A DNA stretch of 13,766 bases, from NCBI GenBank assembly GCA_016932075.1, contig JAFGDP010000031.1, positions 1-13,766 on the forward strand, in the 5' to 3' direction. Positions 1 to 6,281 of the stretch are shown piece after piece. The notes under the pieces are model-generated. The model was given only the letters and a program-made list of their open reading frames with translations. It had not been told where the DNA came from and did no database searches. A program made the position numbers and the translations under genes. Each line of letters starts with the position of its first letter. The first letter of the stretch is position 1. This DNA is from Chitinispirillaceae bacterium. Lineage in GTDB: Bacteria > Fibrobacterota > Chitinivibrionia > Chitinivibrionales > Chitinispirillaceae.

Positions 1-66
1 CTGTTTCTTACGGATTGAATCCCTAAAATCCACCTTTAAATCAACCTTTTCACTGGGGAGTTTTTA

Positions 67-324
67 ATGCAGCGGCACAAATCAGCTAAGAAGGCGGCGC
101 GGCAGAGCAACAAGGCAAACATCATTAACCGTGCGTTACAATCACGAACCAAGGTAGCCCTTAGGCATGTTCTCGAATCAAAAAACAGGAGAGCGGCATT
201 ACCCGCTCTGCAAAAGGCCTTTTCTTTGCTTGACAAATGTGTTAAAGGAGGCCTTGTCCATGCGAATAACGCGTCAAATAAAAAATCCCGTTTATGCAAA
301 TTTGTCAATAAGCTTGCCGAATAA
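67..324 (+). CDS. rpsT: 30S ribosomal protein S20
   Basis: This 85-residue, Lys/Arg-rich, all-helical protein has the hallmark S20 beginning (MQRHKSAKKAARQS, then N-R-A and S-R-T-K-V-A-L-R), and its length is normal for the family. S20 binds 16S rRNA early in small-subunit assembly in the cytoplasm. A GGGGAG Shine-Dalgarno at 55-60 sits six bases before the ATG. The C-terminal half contains the usual LDKCVKGGLVHANNASNKKSRL block that contacts rRNA. The stop codon lies inside a 13-base direct duplication (307-331). The gene is followed on the same strand, after 62 bases, by a large membrane-protein gene. I see no terminator between them, so read-through is possible. No convincing promoter is visible in the 66 bases upstream. 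Confidence 0.95.
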   Translation: MQRHKSAKKAARQSNKANIINRALQSRTKVALRHVLESKNRRAALPALQKAFSLLDKCVKGGLVHANNASNKKSRLCKFVNKLAE

Positions 325-331
325 GCTTGTC
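307..331 (+). repeat. Tandem 13-base duplication across the rpsT stop codon
   Basis: AATAAGCTTGCC (307-318) and AATAAGCTTGTC (320-331) differ at one base and repeat with a 13-base period; each contains AAGCTT. The second copy supplies the rpsT stop codon (322-324). It is most simply a small slippage duplication, with no evident function. Confidence 0.6.
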
Positions 332-386
332 AGGAACAGAAGCGGCGTCCGTAACTTCGCGAAAAATAATCTTGTTTACATGCATA

Positions 387-2540
387 ATGCATAGAGTAAA
401 AAGTAAAAATACCCTTACGGCATCGTTGCGCCGCTCCCTGGCGGTTCTTGCGTTGCTTACGGTGTCTTCTTCGGCATATCAGGTACAGCCTCCATTCTGG
501 GCCGCAAAGATAGACAGCGCTCTTCATGTGCGCGACCGCTGTTTCAAAGCTCTCTTTAACGACACCCTGAATTTCCGCCTGAGCGATCTTAACAAAATAC
601 AACAGGACGAGTTATGCACGCATTTACTTGAAAATCAGGATCCATCGAGCCAGTGGTACTATTTTTTTCTGGGAATTCTTGAATGCGAACGGACAGTGAG
701 CGATTCGTCGGCGCATTTTGCGGCAGCTCTGACTGCCGCCCAGCAGGATCCCGGCTCTACATGGGCGCTGTTCGTTGAGTTCACGCGAAACCGGAAGGCA
801 TTATGGGCCGAACGATGCCTTCTGCGGCTTGAAAAACTCATGCTCGCCTCAGGGGCCCAGTCGGCGCCTGCTATCGCGCAGCAACTGCTGTTCTACGCTC
901 ACCTGAGCGAAAAACAGAAAAATTTCAAAAGCGCATTCGGCTACTATTCCTGGGCTGAGCGTTTTGACCGGAATCAACCGTGGTCATTGCTCCACCGCAT
1001 GTGGAACTGCCTCCCCTCACATCCCCAATTATGTGCATCAACGTTGAAGCAGCTTGTTAATCTTGTATATAATTCGTGGATTCTGCAACTCCATGGCATG
1101 TCCCACCTGTATACGTGGCTGCGTTTTTTCATGATTTTTCTTGCCGTGACCGTTTTTACCGGATTAGGTTTTCGATACCTCCCCCAGGCGGTCCATTTCA
1201 TTGCCGATCGCTTGCCTGAGGATACGCCGACGCCCCTCAAAACGTTTCTGCCGGTCTGCCTGGTCCTTTCATTTATTTCTTTCGGTCTAATCCCGTTTTT
1301 ATGGCTTATTGTATTCCTTACATGGAGATTTACCGACAAAAAGGAAAAAGTCGTTTTTTTCTTTGCGCTTCTGATCCTTTTCTGCGCCCCTTTTGACGTA
1401 AGAATACGCGAGATGTTCCGCCAGGCGCTTATGCCGCAAGGGTCACTGACGCTTTACTCCCGCGCCTCGGAAGAGGGGTACTCTTTATCGCTGCATCAAC
1501 GTGCGCTGGAAAAAATCGTCATTGATCGTTCTGATATGTGTGCCTTGATGACCGCTTCGCTGTGTGCCTTGAAAAAAAGCGACACGGCGGCAGCCTGTTT
1601 AAGTGCCAGAAGCGCGCTGGCGCTCAGACCGAACGATCCCGTTGTTCTTCTTCTTGCCGGAAACACATCCTATGCCTCCAATGACTTCAAAACCGCCGCA
1701 TCTCATTACCAGACAATTCTGAGCAGGTACCCCAGTCAGATGGACGCCCGCTTCAATCTTGCGCAGTGTTACGCGCGGAAATCCGATACAACCATGGACC
1801 GGGATTTCATGAAAATCCTGTCATTGAAAGATCAGAATACCGTCAATAATTTCATCAGCACAAACGAAATGTATTTTTCGGACAACTGGCCGATGCTTCG
1901 CCAGATTTTCCCGTTATCCCATTCCGCCTCCTACTTCTGGGACGCGCTCTTCCCGGCTTACAACGGTACATGGGCTTCCGCAAAAAACCTGTGGGGTGCT
2001 TCATTCTTGGGATTGTCCCCCCGCCATTCACTCGTTGTTTTTATCATACTCCTGCTGTCATTTGTACTATGGAACGTTTTTATTGTTTTGACTAAACGCG
2101 CGCATCCCGGGATGACCTGTCGTCTGTGCAAACGAGCCATATGCGACGGCTGTAAAAAAGGAGAACTATGCAGCGCCTGCTTTCGTGCCACCAAGTCCAT
2201 AAGAAACGTCAAGATGCTTGCGGCAATTCAAACGTCAATCATTCAGAAACGCCAGTCGTATTATCGCCTTGCCGAATATTTGCTTGATATATGCCTCCCG
2301 GGCAGCGGTATGCTTTTCTCAAAAAGGCACTCTCTTATAGCCGCCCTTTTTATCGTTGTCCTTACGGGTATAGTCTATGCGTCATATCTCTTTTTATTGA
2401 ACATCCATTCAGGCTACCCTCTCTTGCTTGTCTACGACAAACTTGAACAGGTGCCGTATTTTCTGATGGTCTATAATTTTGTTTTCGTCATTCGTGCCGT
2501 CTTCGCGGCATTCCGGAAGAAAGAACCGGTTATCGTATGA
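387..2540 (+). CDS. Multi-pass membrane protein with TPR-like repeats and a zinc-ribbon-like segment
   Basis: This is a 717-residue protein of unassigned function. From the ATG at 387 it begins with a basic N-terminus and a hydrophobic run (LAVLALLTVSSSA, ending near residue 31), which reads as a signal peptide or signal anchor. Next comes a helical region with TPR-like character (about 90-225), then hydrophobic segments near 246-263, 287-313 and 321-335. A clearer TPR block lies at about 400-468 (ALRPNDPVVLLLAGN, then YPSQMDARFNLAQCYA), followed by hydrophobic segments near 547-568, 648-672 and 690-708. Between two of these lies a six-cysteine cluster (Cys 578, 581, 586, 589, 595 and 598), spaced CxxC-x4-CxxC-x5-CxxC, in a very Lys/Arg-rich stretch; it should bind metal and lie on the cytoplasmic face. 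No good Shine-Dalgarno precedes 387. TTG codons at 327 and 372 could extend the frame, but the ATG gives the cleanest N-terminus. It ends 39 bases before the PATAN gene and is probably co-transcribed with it. Confidence 0.8.
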   Translation: MHRVKSKNTLTASLRRSLAVLALLTVSSSAYQVQPPFWAAKIDSALHVRDRCFKALFNDTLNFRLSDLNKIQQDELCTHLLENQDPSSQWYYFFLGILECERTVSDSSAHFAAALTAAQQDPGSTWALFVEFTRNRKALWAERCLLRLEKLMLASGAQSAPAIAQQLLFYAHLSEKQKNFKSAFGYYSWAERFDRNQPWSLLHRMWNCLPSHPQLCASTLKQLVNLVYNSWILQLHGMSHLYTWLRFFMIFLAVTVFTGLGFRYLPQAVHFIADRLPEDTPTPLKTFLPVCLVLSFISFGLIPFLWLIVFLTWRFTDKKEKVVFFFALLILFCAPFDVRIREMFRQALMPQGSLTLYSRASEEGYSLSLHQRALEKIVIDRSDMCALMTASLCALKKSDTAAACLSARSALALRPNDPVVLLLAGNTSYASNDFKTAASHYQTILSRYPSQMDARFNLAQCYARKSDTTMDRDFMKILSLKDQNTVNNFISTNEMYFSDNWPMLRQIFPLSHSASYFWDALFPAYNGTWASAKNLWGASFLGLSPRHSLVVFIILLLSFVLWNVFIVLTKRAHPGMTCRLCKRAICDGCKKGELCSACFRATKSIRNVKMLAAIQTSIIQKRQSYYRLAEYLLDICLPGSGMLFSKRHSLIAALFIVVLTGIVYASYLFLLNIHSGYPLLLVYDKLEQVPYFLMVYNFVFVIRAVFAAFRKKEPVIV

Positions 2541-2566
2541 TAGCTCGCGCCGAGAGTGCTCATGCT

Positions 2567-2574
2567 AAAGGAGG
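2567..2574 (+). promoter_or_regulatory. Strong Shine-Dalgarno that fixes the GTG start of the PATAN gene
   Basis: AAAGGAGG ends five bases before the GTG at 2580. Upstream in-frame starts (GTG 2556, ATG 2562) lie before this site and have no comparable site of their own. Confidence 0.8.
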
Positions 2575-2579
2575 ACCGG

Positions 2580-3680
2580 GTGGTTCTTAAGGGATCTTTG
2601 CGGGAATTCATCCTTGCCGACATTTTTAACCTGCTTGCCCAGCAGAAAATCACCGGCAAACTTCTGCTTTCCACCGGCGAAAAGGAAGGCGTAATCATTT
2701 TTAAGGAAGGCGTCGTCGTCGGAGCGATTAAGGGCGAGGAGCAGCTTGTCAACAAGGTCTTCAATCTGCTTATCGGCGCTTACCGGTACCCTCGGGAGGA
2801 AATACAGGGTATTTTCCGGACCCATGAAAACAATATCAACAATCTGTTCAAAGAGATTGTTCACCTTAATCTCGTGCCTAAAGACGTCCTGGAATCGTAT
2901 GCGGTTTCGGTCATTGAAGACATCGTCTGCTGCTTTTTTCTGTGGATTAAAGGCACCTACCATTTCACATCCGCACGATTTGTTGACAATCTGGCCGCTT
3001 TATGCGTGGCAATTTCGGTCGAAAACATCATAATGGAGGCCATGCGTCGGGTGGACGAATGGCACCGCATGGAAAAGCTCATTCATGACGATATGGTCTT
3101 TGTCCCGAGCGAACGGATTGCGAAAGGTTCAATTAAAGATGTCAGCCCTTTTCAGCAGGCGGATGAATTTGTCTATTCAAAAATAGACGGCATATCAACC
3201 GTAGCGACAATTTTCCGCACCTCCTGTCTTACCGAATACAAGGTATACGAATCTCTCAATACTCTCCTTGCGGCAAAACGAATCACGCCGCTGTCCGCGA
3301 GGATTTCTCAATCGGTGGTCGCGGCTCTGGAAAAGAAAGAACTTGAGGAAAAACGGGCGACGACCTCCTTCAGCACGATAGCCGCGATACTCATTACTGC
3401 GGCGATCATTTTCGTGGCGTTGTTTATCGGAAAGTTTTTTATTCATGGCGTGGTATTCTCCGACCTTACCTTGAAAGCACGCTTAAGCGCGCTTGAGCTG
3501 CCTCTTGCGGAAGCCCTGCAGAAATCAACGATAGCTTCTCTTCAGTACCATGCTTTCTATGGCATCTCTTCTCCGGATTCTGACAACCTAATAAAAAATT
3601 CGCTGCTACTGAAAATCGACGTGAGGCCCCTATCGGAAATGGACGCTTTAAAAAAAACACCTCGGAAGGAAAAGATATGA
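2580..3680 (+). CDS. PATAN (DUF4388) domain protein with a transmembrane anchor
   Basis: This 366-residue protein (from GTG 2580) opens with the typical DUF4388/PATAN pattern: VVLKGSLREFILADIFNLL, then TGKLLLSTGEKEGVIIFKEG and VVGAIKGEEQL. PATAN domains occur in bacterial signalling proteins, including response regulators that control type IV pili and motility in cyanobacteria. Residues about 165-240 look like a second small helical domain (DEFVYSKIDGISTVATIF, then YKVYESLNTLLAAKRI), which often follows PATAN. A basic/acidic helix (about 250-262) precedes a single membrane segment at about 267-284, and some 80 residues follow, presumably outside the inner membrane. There is no receiver or kinase domain, so the input is unknown. 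The gene lies between the TPR/zinc-ribbon membrane protein and mglAB, which suggests a role in polarity or motility; that is inference from context. The family call is firm, the role is not. Confidence 0.8.
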   Translation: MVLKGSLREFILADIFNLLAQQKITGKLLLSTGEKEGVIIFKEGVVVGAIKGEEQLVNKVFNLLIGAYRYPREEIQGIFRTHENNINNLFKEIVHLNLVPKDVLESYAVSVIEDIVCCFFLWIKGTYHFTSARFVDNLAALCVAISVENIIMEAMRRVDEWHRMEKLIHDDMVFVPSERIAKGSIKDVSPFQQADEFVYSKIDGISTVATIFRTSCLTEYKVYESLNTLLAAKRITPLSARISQSVVAALEKKELEEKRATTSFSTIAAILITAAIIFVALFIGKFFIHGVVFSDLTLKARLSALELPLAEALQKSTIASLQYHAFYGISSPDSDNLIKNSLLLKIDVRPLSEMDALKKTPRKEKI

Positions 3681-3726
3681 ATGAAATGCGGGGAATAACA
3701 AAAAATAATGTTTAACAACGCCTCTC

Positions 3727-3756
3727 TTGCATGAGGAAATACGTCCGAACTATATT
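3727..3756 (+). promoter_or_regulatory. Possible sigma-70 promoter for mglAB
   Basis: TATATT (3751-3756, five of six matches to the -10 consensus) lies 18 bases after TTGCAT (3727-3732, three of six matches to the -35). It sits in the only sizeable gap (158 bases) between the PATAN gene and mglA, and would leave a leader of about 75 bases. The -35 is weak, and read-through from upstream is equally possible. Confidence 0.3.
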
Positions 3757-3838
3757 AACTGAATTATGGGATAACAGGAGCAGGGCGATCGTCCGTCGGC
3801 GGCTTTAAAAGCTCAGGTACAATACAAAGGATTATTGC

Positions 3839-5248
3839 ATGGCTTCAATTAACTACGCAGCTCGCGAAATCAGCGTAAAAATAGTATACTATGGACCAGG
3901 CTTAAGCGGGAAAACCACCAACCTGCAGATTATCCACCGTAAGATACCGAAGGAGCATAAAAGCGATATGGTTTCCCTGGCAACGGAAACCGACCGGACG
4001 CTGTTCTTTGATTTCCTTCCACTTGATCTGGGCACCATTAAAGGCTTTTCAACGAAATTCCAGCTTTATACCGTTCCTGGACAGGTATACTATAACGCGA
4101 CACGAAAACTTGTATTACGCGGAGTCGACGGCGTCGTTTTCGTAGCTGATTCTGCAGCGGACAAAATGCCGGAAAATTTTGAAAGTTTCCAGAACCTTGA
4201 GGACAACCTTGCGGAATACCATTACAAACGCGAGGAAATCCCTATTCTTCTCCAGTACAACAAGCGGGATCTGCCCAATGCACTTCCTATAGAAGAACTG
4301 CAGCGGCAGTTTAACAAGTACAATCTGCCTTGGACAGAGGCCGTGGCGAATAAGGGCATAGGTGTTTTTGACTCTCTTAAGCTTATGGGGAAAATTGTCA
4401 TCGACAGCCTGAACAGGAAATATTCACGCTTGTCTCGGGGAGCATCGGCAGTTTCCCAGGGTAGAGCTCCCCAGCCTGCACCCCAGGCGTCCCCACGCCC
4501 TGTGCAGCAGCCTTACCAGCAGCCGGCACAGCAATACCAGCAGCAGCCCTATCAGCAGCCGGCACAGCAGCCTTACCAGCAGCCGGCACAGCAGCCTTAT
4601 CAGCAGCAGCCTTACCAGCAACCGGCACAGCAGCCTTATCAGCAGCAGCCCTATCAGCAGCCGGCACAGCAGCCTTATCAGCAGCAGCCCTATCAGCAGC
4701 CGCAGCAGAGATACCCTGTACCGGGTCAACAGCCAGGAAACCCTTCAGCGTCCGGACCTGTCCAAACTTCTCAGGGAGTACCGTTGCACTATACGCCTTC
4801 GCCGACCGAAGGAAGGCATCCGGTTCCGCCCCATCATTCGCAGCAGCCTGCTCAGGCGAATCAGGGCAGACAGCAGTTCGGTTTTGTAAATTTTGAACCG
4901 CTTCCGCTCGAGACAGCCGCTGACGCATCATCTGCCGAGCAGGTTAACCCTGTTGCATCTGACGTGCCGTCTGATGAGCCTCCAGCGCCCGCTGCTCCAG
5001 AGGAACCGAAGCAGAAGCCGATAGCACCCCAGGGTCCCGCTGCTCCGAAACAGCGCGCGCAATCGAAAAACCAGATAAACGAAAGAGATTACAGCGTTTA
5101 CCGCGTTGATTCCGCTCAGCCGTCCCCTTCGAATAACAGCAATGGCGCTGACGAAAGCGATATCCGCTCTATGGATAAAAACGACATGCCTCCCGGCAAA
5201 CAGCAAAAGGGATTTCTTTCAAAGTTTTTCAACAGAGATGAACAATGA
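3839..5248 (+). CDS. mglA: MglA-type Ras-like polarity GTPase with a long Gln/Pro-rich C-terminal tail
   Basis: Residues 1-197 are a full MglA domain. The P-loop GPGLSGKTT is at 19-27, switch I TETDRT at 49-54, the G3 motif TVPGQ at 78-82 and the guanine-specificity motif NKRD at 141-144. TVPGQ, rather than the usual DxxGQ, is an MglA signature. Arg53 and Gln82 sit at the positions reported as catalytic in Myxococcus xanthus MglA. The family switches between GTP- and GDP-bound forms to set front-rear polarity for gliding or type IV pilus motility. Standard MglA is about 195 residues; this protein is 469. The extra 270 are disordered Gln/Pro/Tyr-rich sequence with perfect or near-perfect repeats (residues about 222-291), then a Pro/Ala/Ser/acidic linker, then the terminal peptide GFLSKFFNR (458-466). 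AAAGG ends shortly before the ATG. The stop overlaps the mglB start by four bases (ATGA), so the pair is translationally coupled. GTPase identity is secure; the tail's function is unknown. Confidence 0.95.
   Translation: MASINYAAREISVKIVYYGPGLSGKTTNLQIIHRKIPKEHKSDMVSLATETDRTLFFDFLPLDLGTIKGFSTKFQLYTVPGQVYYNATRKLVLRGVDGVVFVADSAADKMPENFESFQNLEDNLAEYHYKREEIPILLQYNKRDLPNALPIEELQRQFNKYNLPWTEAVANKGIGVFDSLKLMGKIVIDSLNRKYSRLSRGASAVSQGRAPQPAPQASPRPVQQPYQQPAQQYQQQPYQQPAQQPYQQPAQQPYQQQPYQQPAQQPYQQQPYQQPAQQPYQQQPYQQPQQRYPVPGQQPGNPSASGPVQTSQGVPLHYTPSPTEGRHPVPPHHSQQPAQANQGRQQFGFVNFEPLPLETAADASSAEQVNPVASDVPSDEPPAPAAPEEPKQKPIAPQGPAAPKQRAQSKNQINERDYSVYRVDSAQPSPSNNSNGADESDIRSMDKNDMPPGKQQKGFLSKFFNRDEQ
4505..4711 (+). 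repeat. In-frame Gln/Pro/Tyr tandem repeats in the mglA tail
   Basis: This coding repeat array is built from short words (QQPYQQPAQ and variants). Its right part is three consecutive 39-base units at 4592-4630, 4631-4669 and 4670-4708, each encoding QPYQQQPYQQPAQ, with the last unit ending in PQQ. The unit length is a multiple of three, so gain or loss of copies keeps the frame. CAG-rich slippage is the likely origin. Units differ mainly at synonymous positions (for example ccttac/ccctat), so they are not all freshly duplicated. Confidence 0.9.
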
Positions 5249-5865
5249 AAGACATGATTCTTTTTCCGGAAGATATTGACCGGCTCAACACCGTTCTCGC
5301 GCCGCTTGTTACCAAGTCGAAACTGCTGCTGGCGGTCCTTATCAATCGTGATGGCAGAGTGCTGACCCATCAGGGCAATCTGGGAAAGGTTGATATCGTT
5401 TCCCTCGCTGCGCTGGTCGCAGGAAATACTGCCTCCACGCTGGCTATCGCCAACCTGGTGGGAGAAGCGGAATTCTCCGCGATGTACCACCAGGGCAAGG
5501 ACAAGAACATTTATATCGATTCTATAGATGACAACACGTTTCTCTCCGTCGTTTTTGACGATCAGACGAACATCGACCGCGTCAAGGTGTTTATCAGGCA
5601 ATTTGAACGCCAGCTTAAAGAAGCGTTACATCTTGTTTACGCAAAGGACGAGGATCAGATAGACCTTGACCTCGATATGGGAAACAACTCTTTTCAGCAT
5701 ATACCGCAGGAATCAGGCAGCCCTCAGCAGCGTCAGCCTTCGTATCCCCAGCAGCAGCAATATTTTGAGCCTCACCCGCATCAGCCGGGCGGGACGACAC
5801 CGCCTTTTCAACCCGGCGAGCAGTACGGACAGAACAAAAAACGGCAGCATCCTTCCCGCGGGTAA
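5245..5865 (+). CDS. mglB: MglB-type Roadblock/LC7 GTPase-activating protein with a Gln/Pro-rich tail
   Basis: Residues 1 to about 135 match the Roadblock/LC7 fold of MglB: LLLAVLINRDGRVL, SLAALVAGNTAS, LVGEAEFSAMYHQGK and FLSVVFDDQTNIDRVKVFIRQF. In Myxococcus the MglB dimer binds MglA, stimulates its GTPase and confines active MglA to one cell pole. The usual length is about 160 residues; this one is 206. It gains a low-complexity tail from about residue 153, rich in Gln, Pro, Tyr and His, and ends with a basic NKKRQHPSRG. The tail resembles the partner MglA tail in composition, but without long exact repeats. The gene order here is mglA then mglB, the reverse of the classic mglBA operon. 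The start overlaps the mglA stop by four bases with no strong Shine-Dalgarno, which fits translational coupling. It converges on a small minus-strand gene 29 bases away. Confidence 0.93.
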   Translation: MKDMILFPEDIDRLNTVLAPLVTKSKLLLAVLINRDGRVLTHQGNLGKVDIVSLAALVAGNTASTLAIANLVGEAEFSAMYHQGKDKNIYIDSIDDNTFLSVVFDDQTNIDRVKVFIRQFERQLKEALHLVYAKDEDQIDLDLDMGNNSFQHIPQESGSPQQRQPSYPQQQQYFEPHPHQPGGTTPPFQPGEQYGQNKKRQHPSRG

Positions 5866-5894
5866 GCGGTCCGAAGTATCTGCCGGAGTGCCGA

Positions 5895-6185
5895 TCAGCG
5901 GAAAAACGTCAGCGTTCCTGCGACAAAAACAGCTGTCACTATGGATGCCACCACTATGAACAATAATCTGCGGCGGGACATGCGGTGCCTTGAAGAGCCG
6001 TTGCCGAACTCTTTCAGGCGTATCTCTTCATACGACGTATCATCAGGCAAGCCGACTTCGTCCAGATAGGTCTTTGACGACCATCCGGTTTGTTCGTCGG
6101 AACCGCAATGCGGACAACTGCGGGCGTTCATCCTTATTTCGCCGCCGCAATGCGGGCAGATCGATGTGTTAGTATCGGCCGACAT
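5895..6185 (-). CDS. Small tail-anchored double-CxxC zinc-ribbon protein
   Basis: This 96-residue protein begins with two CPHCG knuckles (Cys 10/13 and Cys 24/27), a zinc-ribbon arrangement. An acidic linker follows (YLDEVGLPDDTSYEEIRLKEF, about 40-60), then a basic patch SRHRMSRRR and one hydrophobic segment at about 74-94 that reaches the C-terminus. The layout is that of a tail-anchored inner-membrane protein with its zinc ribbon in the cytoplasm. Small proteins of this design are widespread and mostly uncharacterised, so I assign no function. The cysteine motifs and compact architecture make it more credible as a gene than a random frame. The ribosome-binding site is weak. It is transcribed away from the deacetylase gene and converges on mglB. 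Confidence 0.75.
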   Translation of the reverse strand: MSADTNTSICPHCGGEIRMNARSCPHCGSDEQTGWSSKTYLDEVGLPDDTSYEEIRLKEFGNGSSRHRMSRRRLLFIVVASIVTAVFVAGTLTFFR

Positions 6186-6204
6186 GATCGCAGTGTCCGT
6201 TTTC

Positions 6205-6223
6205 GATAAAATATATTTTTATC
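6205..6223. promoter_or_regulatory. AT-rich inverted repeat between divergent genes
   Basis: GATAAAATATATTTTTATC has perfect 7-base arms (GATAAAA/TTTTATC) around TATAT. It lies 20 bases upstream of the zinc-ribbon start and 58 bases upstream of the deacetylase start. It could be an operator, or simply the overlapping AT-rich -10 regions of two divergent promoters. No confident -35 boxes are visible. Confidence 0.35.
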
Positions 6224-6281
6224 ATAACGGCCGCAGGTAAAAGACAAACAGGCGGCACAGAACAGGTCTTTCGAGGTCTAT

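Noticed and set aside
327..386. TTG-initiated extension of the TPR/zinc-ribbon protein by 20 residues
   Set aside because: It starts 3 bases after the rpsT stop without a Shine-Dalgarno and would bury the signal-like segment behind an uncharacteristic N-terminus; the ATG at 387 is preferred, though not certain.
4505..4711. Regular repeats that could suggest a CRISPR array
   Set aside because: There are no unique spacers, the units are directly adjacent, and they are in frame with mglA.
4398..4931. Open 177-residue and nested 101-residue minus-strand frames rich in Ala/Leu opposite the mglA tail
   Set aside because: They are complementary reads of the CAG/CCG-rich repeat; composition is repetitive, no RBS, and the plus frame is a clear MglA continuation.
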